DNA of 64,000 bases from Simplicispira suum (GCF_003008595.1 NZ_CP027669.1:3224001-3288000); one strand, 5' to 3'; positions 37,462 to 49,730 are shown, numbered from the stretch's first letter. The notes: generated by a model not told the origin, from the letters alone. Made by a program: numbers and translations.

Positions 37462-38565
37462 GTGCCTAATTCCGTCGTCAAGGCCTACAAGGCCGAACTG
37501 ATCGCCAAGGGCTACCAGAGCGACCCGGCACAGGAGCGCGCCGTGGCCGCGCTGCAGCGCTGCGCGGACGACTGGGCGCGATACAAATCCAAGCGTTCCA
37601 GTGCGCTGAAGAAACTTGTCAACCACCCCGGCATCCCGCGTGGCGTCTACATGTACGGCGGGGTGGGGCGCGGCAAGAGCTTTCTCATGGATTGCTTTTT
37701 CAACGCCGTGCCGCTCAAGCGCAAGGTGCGCTTGCACTTCCACGAATTCATGCGCGAGGTGCACCGCGAACTCGCGGGCTTGCAGGGCACGGCCGACCCG
37801 CTCGACGTGCTGGGCGAGCGCATTGCCAAGCGCTACAAGCTCATCTGTTTCGATGAGTTCCATGTGGCGGACATTACCGATGCAATGATCCTGCACCGCC
37901 TGCTGGCTGCCATGTTTGCAAACGGTGTGGGCTTTGTCACCACGTCCAACTTCAAGCCGGACGACCTGTACCCCAACGGCCTGCACCGCGACCGCATCCT
38001 GCCTGCAATTGCCCTGCTGAACGAGCGGCTCGAAGTCATCAATGTGGACAACGGCACCGATTACCGGCGCCGCACCATGGAGCAGGTGCAGCTCTACCAC
38101 ACGCCGCTTGGCCCCGAGGCAGACGCTGCCATGTCGGCCGCATTCGACCGGCTCGCCGAGGTGCGCGACGAAGACCCGGTGCTGCACATCGAGGCGCGCG
38201 AAATCATGGCGCGGCGCAAGGCGGGCGGGGTGGTGTGGTTTGACTTCAAAGCGTTGTGCGGCGGTCCGCGTTCGCAAAACGACTACCTGGAAATTGCTTC
38301 CCAATTTCATACCGTGCTGCTCTCCGATGTGCCGCACATGCCCGTCAGCATGGCGTCTCCCGCGCGGCGTTTTACCTGGCTGATCGACGTGCTGTACGAC
38401 CGGCGCGTCAAGCTCATCCTGTCGGCCGAGGTGCCGCCCGAGGTGCTGTACACGGAGGGCCCGCTGGTTCATGAGTTCCCGCGCACCGTCTCGCGCCTCA
38501 ATGAGATGCAGTCTCGGGAGTTTCTCGCCCTTGAGCGGCGCGTGGTGGATACGGGGCTCACGTGA
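37462..38565 (+). CDS. zapE: cell division ATPase ZapE (AFG1 family)
   Basis: A 367-residue AFG1-like ATPase that in Escherichia coli acts at the Z ring under stress. The nucleotide loop is YMYGGVGRGKSFLMD, Walker B is LICFDEFHVADI and a sensor region follows (FVTTSNFKPDDLYPNGL). GTG 37462 is chosen; the TTG at 37429 would add eleven residues encoded by the palindromic repeat. No good ribosome site is visible for either. Its stop overlaps the next gene as GTGA. Confidence 0.9.
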   Translation: MPNSVVKAYKAELIAKGYQSDPAQERAVAALQRCADDWARYKSKRSSALKKLVNHPGIPRGVYMYGGVGRGKSFLMDCFFNAVPLKRKVRLHFHEFMREVHRELAGLQGTADPLDVLGERIAKRYKLICFDEFHVADITDAMILHRLLAAMFANGVGFVTTSNFKPDDLYPNGLHRDRILPAIALLNERLEVINVDNGTDYRRRTMEQVQLYHTPLGPEADAAMSAAFDRLAEVRDEDPVLHIEAREIMARRKAGGVVWFDFKALCGGPRSQNDYLEIASQFHTVLLSDVPHMPVSMASPARRFTWLIDVLYDRRVKLILSAEVPPEVLYTEGPLVHEFPRTVSRLNEMQSREFLALERRVVDTGLT

Positions 38566-39176
38566 AGCACGTCCTGCGTGGGCTTTTCGGCGCGGCCCTG
38601 CTGCTGGCAGGGGCGGCCGGCCCTGCGCTGGGGCAGGACGGGGCGGCCGAACGCGCGCACAGCGAGCAGCATCTCAAGGAGCAGCACGCCGCTATTGAAC
38701 AGCGGCTGGCGGCGCAAGAGTCGGCCTGCTACCAGCGCTTCGCCGTCAGCAGCTGCCTGCGCAGCGTCCGTCGGCAGGCGCGCGAAGAGCGTGCGGCACT
38801 GAACGCGAACGAAAGCACTCGCAAGGACGCATTGCGCCGCAGCCGCGCCGCGCAGCATGAGCGAAATCTGCAGGAGCGCCAACACCAGGCGGAAGATGCC
38901 GCGCCCCCGGCTGTCGCAAGCACTGCGCACCCGCCTCGTGCGCGGCGTTCCGAGCAACTCGCCGGGCGCGCCGCCAGCCCATCCAGGATTCGTGAGGTTC
39001 AAGCAGAGCGTGCACGCACCCATGCGCAGCGGGCGGGCGACGCTGAAGCCGCGCGCCAGCGTCTGTTGGAAAAACAGCGTGCAGCGGCATTGCGCTTGCA
39101 GGCACACGAGCGGCGCCAGGCACGGCTAGATGCCAAGGGGCACCCGCATGCTGCGCCGCTGCCTGATCCGCCGTGA
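38562..39176 (+). CDS. exported coiled-coil hypothetical protein
   Basis: The 204-residue protein starts at GTG 38562 within the zapE stop (GTGA), with a signal peptide (LLLAGAAGPALGQDG). The rest is rich in Ala, Arg, Gln and Glu and should form long helices or coiled coils. Two cysteines lie close together (ESACYQRFAVSSCLRSVRRQ), a likely disulfide. I recognise no family. Coupling to zapE suggests an envelope role, but this is inference. Confidence 0.75.
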   Translation: MKHVLRGLFGAALLLAGAAGPALGQDGAAERAHSEQHLKEQHAAIEQRLAAQESACYQRFAVSSCLRSVRRQAREERAALNANESTRKDALRRSRAAQHERNLQERQHQAEDAAPPAVASTAHPPRARRSEQLAGRAASPSRIREVQAERARTHAQRAGDAEAARQRLLEKQRAAALRLQAHERRQARLDAKGHPHAAPLPDPP

Positions 39177-39206
39177 GCCGAGCGGACCAGGCAGCGGCTG
39201 GCTGTG

Positions 39207-40007
39207 TCAGGTATTGACGCCAAACGCCTTCAGAGGCGGCGTTGGCAGCTCGGGAAGGGCTTCGAGCTTGACGATGGCCAGCGACAGGTTGTCGCCGCCG
39301 CCGCGTGCGCGCATGCGCGCCTTGTCGATCAGAAATTCGGTGGCTTCGCGCGGTGTCAGGGAATCCAGTACCGATGCCAACTCTGCGGGTGAAAAGTAGT
39401 GCCACACCCCGTCGCTGCATGAGAGCAGCACATCGCCCGGCTGCAGTTGTGAGATCGTGTGCATGGTGATCGGTGGGTCGCTCTCGGTTCCAAGGCAACC
39501 GACCAGAATGTTGGAGTTCGGATGGACATTGGCTTCGGCCTCGCTGATTTCGCCGCGATCGACCAGCGCCTGAACGTAGGAATGGTCGCTGCTGCGTTTG
39601 ACGAGTTGGCCGTTGCGAAAGTGGTAGATGCGCGAATCACCGGCATGCACCCAATGGCAGTCGCCCCGTGGGTTGATGAGAAAAGCCGCAATGGTGCTGT
39701 GCGGTTCCTGTTCTGAAGTGATGGCGGTCAGGCGAATCACGGTGTGCGCCTCCAGCACCATGGAGCGCAGCAGCGCTTCGGCGTCGTCCGATTCAGGGGA
39801 ATAGCGCTCAAACAACTGGCGCGCCGTCATCATCACCTGGTCAGAAGCCTTGCGCCCGCCACTTCGTCCGCCCATGCCGTCGGCCAGCGTGGCAAGCACG
39901 CAGCCGTTGAAACGCGGATGCGCCAGCAGCAGCACCTGGTCTTGCTGGTATTCGCGGTCACCCTTGTGGATGCCCGTCGAAGCAATCATGCGAAACGCTT
40001 TGGACAT
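39207..40007 (-). CDS. PP2C-family protein serine/threonine phosphatase
   Basis: The 266-residue protein has the metal-binding aspartates and glycine motifs of bacterial PP2C (Stp1/PrpC): DREYQQDQ, TLADGMGGRSGG, VHAGDSRIYHF, LLSCSDGVWHY and GGGDNLSLAIV. It removes phosphate from Ser/Thr and is the natural opponent of Ser/Thr kinases such as the one at 54061. It is divergent from the helicase gene. ATG 40007 is the family start; longer reading upstream has no support. Confidence 0.92.
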   Translation of the reverse strand: MSKAFRMIASTGIHKGDREYQQDQVLLLAHPRFNGCVLATLADGMGGRSGGRKASDQVMMTARQLFERYSPESDDAEALLRSMVLEAHTVIRLTAITSEQEPHSTIAAFLINPRGDCHWVHAGDSRIYHFRNGQLVKRSSDHSYVQALVDRGEISEAEANVHPNSNILVGCLGTESDPPITMHTISQLQPGDVLLSCSDGVWHYFSPAELASVLDSLTPREATEFLIDKARMRARGGGDNLSLAIVKLEALPELPTPPLKAFGVNT

Positions 40008-40080
40008 GGAGTGGATTGTGGCTAAGTGCGAACGCTCTGTCCTGCCGGAGCGCAAAGGCGAACGTATTATCAGGGACCGT

Positions 40081-42246
40081 GTGGGATTTTCGCCAAGTCC
40101 GCAGCCCCACGTGCCGACGACGTCTTTTCTGCCTTACTTGCCCATCTTGTCTCCTGCCGCTTCCCTTGCTGCCAATGCGGCCCCAGGCACCCCGCCGGGC
40201 CACCGCGTGGCTGACTGGCAAGACGCCGTTGCAGAAGCCTTTTCCGTCGATGGCGCCCTCGTTTGCGCACAAGCAGGCTTCGTACCCAGAGCCGGCCAGA
40301 CCGAAATGGCCCTGGCCGTTGCTGACGCGGTGGCCGAAGGTGGGGCTTTGGTGGTGGAGGCCGGTACGGGCGTCGGCAAGACCTTTGCCTATCTGGTGCC
40401 GGCGCTGCTGAGCGGCGAGCGCGTGCTGCTGTCGACGGCCACCAAAGCCTTGCAGGACCAATTGTTTGGTCGCGATCTGCCCCGCGTGCTGCAAGCGCTG
40501 GGCTTGGCCCGGCGCACTGCACTCCTCAAAGGGCGCTCAAGCTATCTCTGCCTGCACCGGCTGGCCCTGGCGCGCCAGCTGGAATCCGATGACGCGCTGG
40601 CAGAGCGCCTGAGCGAAATCGAGTTGTGGGCGCAGGGGACGCAGAGCGGAGATCTGGCTGAATTGCCGCAGCTTGACGAGCGCTCGGGCATTGCTGCGAT
40701 GGTGACTTCGACGCGCGAGAATTGTCTGGGCGCAGCCTGCGCGCATGCGCGCAACTGCCACGTCTATCGCGCCCGCAGAGAAGCCCTGGGTGCCGATGTG
40801 GTGGTGGTCAACCACCACCTCCTGTTTGCCGACATGGCCGTGCGGGAATCCGGCGTGGCCGAGCTGCTGCCTACGGTGCATACCGTGGTGGTCGACGAAG
40901 CGCACCAGCTCAACGAAATCGGTGTGCTGTTTCTGGGAACCCAACTGGGCAGCCGGCGCTTGCAGGATTTCGTGCGCGATCTGCTCGCGACCACCGGCCA
41001 GTCCGCCCTGGGTCTTGCCGACTGGCAGGGCTTGGCGGCAGACCTTGAAGCAGCGACCCGAAGCGTCTCGGCCTTGGTGCGCAGCCTGGGCGGGCCGGGG
41101 CGTTGGCGCTGGGACGCCGGCACACCACAAGGCCTGAACGGCGCCGATTGGTGTGGTGCGGTGCAAGGCTTGGCGCCTCCCTTGCAGGCACTGATCTGCG
41201 TGCTGGACCTTGCGGCCGAGCAAAACCCCGAGTTTGATCGGCTTGGCGAACGGTGCGTGGATTTGCTCGCCTTGTCCAAGCGGTTTGTGCGCGCGCATGA
41301 AGGCGCTTCGGTGCGCTGGCTGGAAGGCTCCGCAAGCGAATGGCGCTTGATGGATTCGCCCCACGACATCGCCAGCGCCCTGCGCAGCCGGCTGATGGGG
41401 CTGCCCGACGGTGATGGGCCTGAAGCAGAACAAGCCGCAGCCGCCGCGCCGCGCGCCTGGATCTTTACCTCCGCCACCCTGGGAGACGACGAGCGGCTGT
41501 CATGGTTTACCGAGCCCTGTGGTCTACAGGATGCGCGCGTTCTCAGGGTGCCAAGCCCGTTTGACTACAGCGCGCAAGCGGCTTTGTACGTCCCGGTTGA
41601 TCTTCCAGCTCCTGCCGATGCCAGTCACAGCCAGCGCGTGGCCGAACTGGTGGCGCCAGCGGTGCAGGCATTGGGTGGCCGCACGCTGGTGCTGACTACC
41701 AGCCTGCGTGCCTTGCGTGCCATCGGCCAGGTGCTGCGGGAGCGCTTGCCTGCGGCTGCTGACATCGAAGTGCTGGTGCAGGGTGAGTCGCCCAAGCGCT
41801 GGCTTATGGATCGCTTTCGCGAAGGCGCTGCGTGGGGCCGGGCCGGCTGCGTGCTGGTGGCCTCGGCCACCTTTTGGGAAGGATTTGACGTGCCCGGTGA
41901 CAGTCTGCAGCTGGTGGTGATCGACAAGCTGCCGTTTCCGGCCCCCACCGATCCCCTGGTGCAGGCGCGCTCGGAGCGCGTTGCGGCCGCTGGACGAAGC
42001 CCTTTTGCCCACTACGCGATCCCCGAGGCTGCCGTGGCGCTCAAGCAGGGCGCGGGGCGTCTGATTCGCAGCGAGACCGATCGCGGAATATTGATGGTGT
42101 GCGATCCGCGCCTGGCGACCATGGGATACGGCAAACGCCTGCTGCGCGCCTTGCCACCCATGCGGCGCCTGTACAGCGCTCAGGAGTTCGACACAGCGAT
42201 TGCCGCGCTTACCAGAACTTCCACCACGCGCTCTCCTTGTCCTTGA
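40081..42246 (+). CDS. ATP-dependent helicase, DinG/YoaA family
   Basis: The 721-residue iron-sulfur superfamily-2 helicase has Walker A VEAGTGVGKTFAYL, four Fe-S cysteines (SYLCLHR and NCLGAACAHARNC), the DEAH box VVVDEAHQLNEI and the C-terminal motif GAGRLIRSETDRG. Such enzymes resolve R-loops and forks in DNA repair. GTG 40081 has AGGGA just ahead; ATG 40006 and GTG 40111 are alternatives. The 3' end overlaps the convergent bamD gene by 38 nt. Confidence 0.92.
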   Translation: MGFSPSPQPHVPTTSFLPYLPILSPAASLAANAAPGTPPGHRVADWQDAVAEAFSVDGALVCAQAGFVPRAGQTEMALAVADAVAEGGALVVEAGTGVGKTFAYLVPALLSGERVLLSTATKALQDQLFGRDLPRVLQALGLARRTALLKGRSSYLCLHRLALARQLESDDALAERLSEIELWAQGTQSGDLAELPQLDERSGIAAMVTSTRENCLGAACAHARNCHVYRARREALGADVVVVNHHLLFADMAVRESGVAELLPTVHTVVVDEAHQLNEIGVLFLGTQLGSRRLQDFVRDLLATTGQSALGLADWQGLAADLEAATRSVSALVRSLGGPGRWRWDAGTPQGLNGADWCGAVQGLAPPLQALICVLDLAAEQNPEFDRLGERCVDLLALSKRFVRAHEGASVRWLEGSASEWRLMDSPHDIASALRSRLMGLPDGDGPEAEQAAAAAPRAWIFTSATLGDDERLSWFTEPCGLQDARVLRVPSPFDYSAQAALYVPVDLPAPADASHSQRVAELVAPAVQALGGRTLVLTTSLRALRAIGQVLRERLPAAADIEVLVQGESPKRWLMDRFREGAAWGRAGCVLVASATFWEGFDVPGDSLQLVVIDKLPFPAPTDPLVQARSERVAAAGRSPFAHYAIPEAAVALKQGAGRLIRSETDRGILMVCDPRLATMGYGKRLLRALPPMRRLYSAQEFDTAIAALTRTSTTRSPCP

Positions 42247-43009
42247 ATCCCTCTGTGGAATAGCGGCTGGAAGGGAAGTTGGTGCTCAGCACCCGCTGGG
42301 CGTCGTCGCGCAGTTGCGTCAAGCCCAGGGCCTCATACGATTTCACCAGGATGTAGAGCGCTTCTTCCGCCGCCGGAACGGCCTGGTAGTCGGCCACTGC
42401 CCGCTGTGCGCGCGCTATGGCCGCCACAAAGGCGCCGCGTTCGTAGTAATAACGGGCTACGTGCACCTCGTACTGCGCCAGCGAATTGACGATGTAGGTC
42501 ATGCGCTGGCGCGCGTCCTGCGCGTAGCGTGAGTTGGGAAACCGCGTGGTCAACTCGCGAAAGCTCTCGAAAGAGTCCTTTGCAGCTTTTTGATCGCGTT
42601 CCGACAAATCCTGCTGCGACAGCCAGGAGAACATGCCCAGATCGTCATTGAAATTGATCAAACCCTTGAGGTAGAGCGCGTAGTCAAGCGCTGGGCTGGC
42701 TGGGTGCAGCTTGATGAACCGCTCCAAAGTGGCCAGGGCCTGGGCCTTTTCCTTGCCCTTGTACTGGGCGTAGGCCTTGTCCAACTGCGCCTGCTGCGCC
42801 TGTGGGGTGCCGGCTGCACGCCCTTCGAGTTTTTCCAGCAGGGGCACCGCCTTGTCGTAGCTGCCGCTGTTCAATTCGTCGCGCGCCTCGGCGGCGATTT
42901 TTTCGGTGGACCAGTTGGCCGTTTTGTCGTCGATGTTGTTGGCGCACCCTGCCACCAAAGCAGCAGCACCCAGCAGGGCGGGAAGAAGGGCACGGGGCGC
43001 ACGCAGCAT
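42209..43009 (-). CDS. bamD: outer-membrane protein assembly factor BamD
   Basis: BamD is the essential lipoprotein of the BAM complex that inserts outer-membrane barrels. The 266-residue precursor has a signal peptide with lipobox LVAGC (Cys near residue 22) and tetratricopeptide-type repeats over the rest (YDKAVPLLEKLE, YALYLKGLINFNDDLG). The C terminus SAWWKFW is aromatic. The last 38 nt overlap the end of the helicase gene on the other strand. Confidence 0.95.
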   Translation of the reverse strand: MLRAPRALLPALLGAAALVAGCANNIDDKTANWSTEKIAAEARDELNSGSYDKAVPLLEKLEGRAAGTPQAQQAQLDKAYAQYKGKEKAQALATLERFIKLHPASPALDYALYLKGLINFNDDLGMFSWLSQQDLSERDQKAAKDSFESFRELTTRFPNSRYAQDARQRMTYIVNSLAQYEVHVARYYYERGAFVAAIARAQRAVADYQAVPAAEEALYILVKSYEALGLTQLRDDAQRVLSTNFPSSRYSTEGFKDKESAWWKFW

Positions 43010-43143
43010 GGCAGGCAGCTTTCTGTCGGGACGGTGGACGGCAACTGGCGGCGGCAGGAGCGCGCGCCAGGCAAAAAAAGCATTCTAGCGGGCCTCTCCC
43101 GGCGCGCAGGATGGCGGGCGAAGCAGCTTTCTACAATGCCCGG

Positions 43144-46100
43144 ATGTTTGTTCATTTGCGCCTGCACACCGAATTTTCCGTCGTCGACGGCACCAACCGC
43201 ATTGACGAAGTCGTGGCCAGCGCCGCAGCCGACGGCCAGGGGGCGCTGGCGATCACCGATCTGAGCAACCTGTTTGGCGCCGTCAAGTTCTACAAGGCCG
43301 CACGCAGCAAGGGCCTGAAGCCCTTGCTGGGTGCGGAACTGATGCTGGCCGGGCCTGACGGCGCCACACCGTCTCGTATCGTGCTCCTGGTGCAAAGCAT
43401 GCAGGGCTATCTGAATCTCTCGGAGTTGCTTGCCCGTGCCTGGACCCGCAGCGCGTCCAAAACGCAGGCTGTGGCCAGCTGGGAGTGGCTGCAGGAGCTG
43501 GGAGACGGTTTGATCGCTCTGGCGGGAGCACAGGCGGGCCCGGTGGGACAGGCGCTGCTGCGCGGCGACGATGCCGCAGCCTGCGACGCGGCGCTGCGCC
43601 TGGCGGGCATCTTCCCGCACCGTTTCTATTTGGAGGCGCAGCGCGCGGGCCGCGCGGACGACGAGGCGCATGTGCTGGCGGTGGCCCAGCTTGCCGCCAG
43701 GCTGGAATTGCCCCTGGTGGCTACGCACCCGGTGCAGTTTCCCACCGCCGACGATTACGAGGCGCACGAGGCGCGCGTGTGTATTGCCGAGGGCGAGATT
43801 CTGGGCAATGCACGGCGCGCGCGCCGCTTCACGCGCGAGCAGTACTTCAAGTCCAGCGCGCAAATGCAGGCCTTGTTTGCCGACCTGCCTGCGGCGCTGG
43901 CCAATACCGTGGAGATCGCCCAGCGCTGCAATCTTTCCTTGGTGCTGGACAAGCCCCAGCTGCCGGACTTCCCTACGCCGGGCGGCATGCCGATCGATGA
44001 ATTCTTTCGCCTTTCGTCCTTCGAGGGACTTGAGCAACGCCTCGCGCACCTGTACCCGAATGCCGCCGAGCGCGAACGCCAGCGACCGCGTTACGTTGAG
44101 CGCCTGGAATTCGAGCTGACAACCATTCTCAAGATGGGTTTTCCAGGCTACTTCCTGATCGTCGGCGACTTCATCAACTGGGCCAAGAAGAACGGCTGCC
44201 CGGTAGGGCCTGGGCGCGGATCGGGTGCGGGCTCTCTGGTGGCTTATGCGCTCAAGATCACCGATCTGGACCCGCTCGAATACCAGCTGCTGTTCGAGCG
44301 ATTTCTGAATCCCGAACGGGTCTCCATGCCCGACTTCGATATCGATTTTTGCCAGAGCAACCGCGACCGCGTGATCGACTATGTGAAGGACAAGTACGGC
44401 AAGGACGCGGTCAGCCAGATCGCCACCTTCGGCACCATGGCCGCACGCGCAGCCATTCGCGACGTGGGGCGCGTGCTCGACATGAGCTACACCTTCTGCG
44501 ACGGCATCAGCAAGTTGATTCCCAACAAGCCAGGCCAGCACATCACCATTGCCGGTGCCATTGAGGCCGAGCCGATTCTGGCCGAGCGCCTGGCGCGTGA
44601 AGACGAGGTGAAAACCCTGCTGGCGCTGGCGCAAAAACTGGAAGGCATGACGCGCAACGTCGGCATGCACGCGGGCGGCGTGCTGATTGCGCCGGGCAAG
44701 CTGACCGATTTTTGCCCGCTGTACCAGCAGCCGGGCAGCGAGTCGGCGGTCAGTCAGTACGACAAGGACGATGTCGAAGCCATTGGCCTCGTCAAGTTCG
44801 ACTTTCTGGGTCTGGCAACGCTCACCATCCTGGAAATCGCGCGCGAATTCATTGTTCAGCGCCACAAGGGCCAGGAAGACTTTGCCTACGAAAACATTCG
44901 CCTGGACGATGCCGCCACCTACCGATTATTTTCTGAGGGAAAAACCGAGGCCGTCTTCCAGTTTGAGAGCCGCGGCATGCAGGGCATGCTCAAGGAAGCC
45001 AAGCCCACGCGCCTGGAAGACCTCATTGCGCTGAACGCCCTGTACCGACCGGGTCCCATGGACCTGATTCCCAGCTTTGTGGCGCGCAAGCACGGGCGTG
45101 AGCCGGTGGAGTACCCGCATCCGCTGGTGGAGAACATGCTGTCGGAGACCTACGGCATCATGGTCTATCAGGAACAGGTGATGCAGACCGCGCAGATCCT
45201 GGGCGGCTACAGCCTGGGCGGCGCCGACCTGCTGCGCCGCGCCATGGGCAAGAAAAAGGCCGAGGAGATGGCCAAGCACCGCAGCATCTTTCGCGAGGGC
45301 GCGGCCAAGAACGGGCTTTCCACCGAAAAAGCCGACGAAGTCTTCGATCTGATGGAGAAGTTCGCGGGCTACGGCTTCAACAAGTCGCACGCCGCTGCGT
45401 ATTCCCTGCTGGCCTACCACACCGGCTGGCTCAAGGTGCACTACGCGGCCGAGTTCTTCTGCGCCAACATGACCGTGGAAATGGACGACACCGACAAGCT
45501 CAGGGTGTTGTTTGAAGACGCGCGCAAAAATTTCGGGCTGACGTTTGAGCCGCCAGACGTCAACCGGGGCCGCTACCGTTTCGAGCCGGTGTCGGATAGC
45601 GTCATCCGCTACGGTCTGGGCGCTGTCAAAGGCACGGGGCAGCATGCCATCGACGCCATCGTCGCGGCGCGCGAAGGCCGGGGGGCGGGGCCGCGCGGCT
45701 CTGCCGTCGGGCCGTTCTCCAGCCTGTTTGATTTTTGCCTGCGGGTGGACCGCACGCGCATCAACAAGCGCACCGTGGACGCGCTCATCAAGGCCGGCGC
45801 GTTTGACGCGCTGGAGCGCAACCGCGCTGCGCTCAGTGCTTCCATTGACCGGGCGTTTGACTTCGCAGCCGCCGCGCAGGCCAACGAGCACCAGGGCGGC
45901 CTGTTCGACATGGCAGGCGAAGACACCCATGGCTCCAGCACCCAGGAACCCGATCTGGTTCCAGTAACCCCCTGGGGCGTGCGCGAACAGCTCATGCAGG
46001 AAAAGTCGGCGCTGGGCTTTTATCTGTCGGGCCATTTGTTCGACGAAGTGGCGCGCGAGGTGCGCCGCTTTGTGCGCACCGGTATTGGTGAATTGGTCGA

Positions 46101-46641
46101 CAGCCGCGAGACGCAAACCGTGGCCGGGATCGTCAGCGACTTTCGCGTCATCAACGGCCAGCGCGGCCGCCAGGCCATCTTTGTCCTCGAAGACGGCGCG
46201 GGGCGTGTCGAGGCCACCGCCAGCGACGCACTGGTGCAACAACACCGCGATCTTTTCAAGGACGATGAGCTTTTGATCGCCACCGGCCGCTTGCAACCCG
46301 GACGCAATGGATTTGAGGCGCGCTTTGTTGTGCAGCAGGCTGGCGACCTCGCGGATGCGCGCTGCCGATTCGGCAAATACCTGCGCGTTGACGTGGGCGA
46401 GCGACCTCCCGAGGTGGCACGGTTGCTGGCCGAATATGCAGCCCGCAAGCACTCCACCGAGCACGGCGACGTAGTGCAAGGCCTGCGCGTGCGCATGGGC
46501 GTACGCTGCCAGGGAGATGAGGGCGCAGCGAGCGCGGAGTTGCAATTGGGCGATGCGCACCGCATGTACCCGAGCGACGCTGCACTAGCCGCCTGGGCGG
46601 CCGAAGCTGAACTTGGACGGGCTTTGGTGGTCTACGAGTAA
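43144..46641 (+). CDS. dnaE: DNA polymerase III alpha subunit
   Basis: The 1165-residue replicative polymerase. It starts with a PHP domain (FVHLRLHTEFSVVDG), followed by the polymerase core (GPGRGSGAGSLVAYAL, MPDFDIDFCQSNRDR and the GYGFNKSHAAAYSLLAYH segment), a helix-hairpin-helix region and an OB domain near the end (VAGIVSDFRVINGQRG). Length agrees with other betaproteobacterial DnaE1. It is divergent from bamD with a 134-nt gap. Confidence 0.97.
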   Translation: MFVHLRLHTEFSVVDGTNRIDEVVASAAADGQGALAITDLSNLFGAVKFYKAARSKGLKPLLGAELMLAGPDGATPSRIVLLVQSMQGYLNLSELLARAWTRSASKTQAVASWEWLQELGDGLIALAGAQAGPVGQALLRGDDAAACDAALRLAGIFPHRFYLEAQRAGRADDEAHVLAVAQLAARLELPLVATHPVQFPTADDYEAHEARVCIAEGEILGNARRARRFTREQYFKSSAQMQALFADLPAALANTVEIAQRCNLSLVLDKPQLPDFPTPGGMPIDEFFRLSSFEGLEQRLAHLYPNAAERERQRPRYVERLEFELTTILKMGFPGYFLIVGDFINWAKKNGCPVGPGRGSGAGSLVAYALKITDLDPLEYQLLFERFLNPERVSMPDFDIDFCQSNRDRVIDYVKDKYGKDAVSQIATFGTMAARAAIRDVGRVLDMSYTFCDGISKLIPNKPGQHITIAGAIEAEPILAERLAREDEVKTLLALAQKLEGMTRNVGMHAGGVLIAPGKLTDFCPLYQQPGSESAVSQYDKDDVEAIGLVKFDFLGLATLTILEIAREFIVQRHKGQEDFAYENIRLDDAATYRLFSEGKTEAVFQFESRGMQGMLKEAKPTRLEDLIALNALYRPGPMDLIPSFVARKHGREPVEYPHPLVENMLSETYGIMVYQEQVMQTAQILGGYSLGGADLLRRAMGKKKAEEMAKHRSIFREGAAKNGLSTEKADEVFDLMEKFAGYGFNKSHAAAYSLLAYHTGWLKVHYAAEFFCANMTVEMDDTDKLRVLFEDARKNFGLTFEPPDVNRGRYRFEPVSDSVIRYGLGAVKGTGQHAIDAIVAAREGRGAGPRGSAVGPFSSLFDFCLRVDRTRINKRTVDALIKAGAFDALERNRAALSASIDRAFDFAAAAQANEHQGGLFDMAGEDTHGSSTQEPDLVPVTPWGVREQLMQEKSALGFYLSGHLFDEVAREVRRFVRTGIGELVDSRETQTVAGIVSDFRVINGQRGRQAIFVLEDGAGRVEATASDALVQQHRDLFKDDELLIATGRLQPGRNGFEARFVVQQAGDLADARCRFGKYLRVDVGERPPEVARLLAEYAARKHSTEHGDVVQGLRVRMGVRCQGDEGAASAELQLGDAHRMYPSDAALAAWAAEAELGRALVVYE

Positions 46642-46733
46642 TTGGAACAAAACCGTCCGCAGGCACTGATCCCCACACCTGACATGCAATCGGCCCGTTT
46701 CTTCTCCTGCAGGACCGGGCCGCCATCGCTAGA

Positions 46734-47102
46734 ATGAATTTCATGGCAACCAAACCCCCAGCACCCCCGCGTACGCCGCGCGTCACCCGGCCCAGGCCGG
46801 ACGACGGCGACTCGGTCGTGCTTGAGCGGCGCACGCAAAAAACCCAGCCGCCACAGATGTACCGGGTACTGATGCTGAACGACGATTTCACGCCCATGGA
46901 GTTCGTGATCGTGGTTCTGCAGGAGTTTTTCAGCAAAGACCGCGAAACCGCCACGCAAATCATGCTCAAGATTCACCTGGACGGCAAAGGTGTCTGCGGC
47001 GTGTATTCCCGCGATGTAGCCGCCACCAAGGTGGACCAGGTGCTGGATGCGGCGCACAGTGCAGGACATCCCCTTCAATGCGTGAGCGAGCCAGTTGAAT
47101 AA
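46734..47102 (+). CDS. clpS: ATP-dependent Clp protease adaptor ClpS
   Basis: ClpS delivers N-degron substrates to ClpAP. The 122-residue protein has a flexible Pro-rich N terminus and the ClpS core with the N-degron pocket residues in [20 protein letters not shown] and [16 protein letters not shown] end ([16 protein letters not shown]). ATG 46734 and ATG 46743 are both possible. clpA follows after 222 bp that contain a hairpin repeat. Confidence 0.95.
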   Translation: MNFMATKPPAPPRTPRVTRPRPDDGDSVVLERRTQKTQPPQMYRVLMLNDDFTPMEFVIVVLQEFFSKDRETATQIMLKIHLDGKGVCGVYSRDVAATKVDQVLDAAHSAGHPLQCVSEPVE

Positions 47103-47190
47103 CCAGTCAGTCACCCCAAATACCCAACGGTCAATGCTGAATATGCCCTTCACGTACCGCACATCCCCGCACCGGGCGTCCTGCCGCGTT

Positions 47191-47230
47191 GCAAATCCTC
47201 GCCATAGCATCGGCTATGGCTGCGGTTTGC
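47191..47230 (+). repeat. palindromic hairpin between clpS and clpA
   Basis: An imperfect inverted repeat centred on gccatagc-atcg-gctatggc (47201-47220), with flanks gcaaatcctc and tgcggtttgc. It could separate clpS and clpA transcript levels. I recall such elements as scattered repeats in related genomes. Confidence 0.55.
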
Positions 47231-47324
47231 GCCTTGCAGGCCATCGCGTTGCGGGGCGTGCGCCATCGCGAGGACCTATCCAGCATCGCCCATATTCTTT
47301 ATCTGCAAGCACAAAGGAGTTCAC

Positions 47325-49673
<2,349 letters not shown>

Positions 49674-49694
49674 GCGAGCGCTGTGCTCTCCAGC

Positions 49695-49730
49695 AAAGGC
49701 CAGCAGGGTGACTTGCTGGCCTTTGTGTTT
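49695..49730 (+). terminator. rho-independent terminator of clpA
   Basis: An 11-bp perfect stem aaaggccagca/tgctggccttt (49695-49705 with 49714-49724), 8-nt loop, followed by gtgttt. Confidence 0.8.

Noticed and set aside
42871..44865. A 660-codon minus-strand frame opposite dnaE and the bamD leader
   Set aside because: Antisense to the PHP and polymerase core of dnaE with no domain pattern; treated as a shadow frame.
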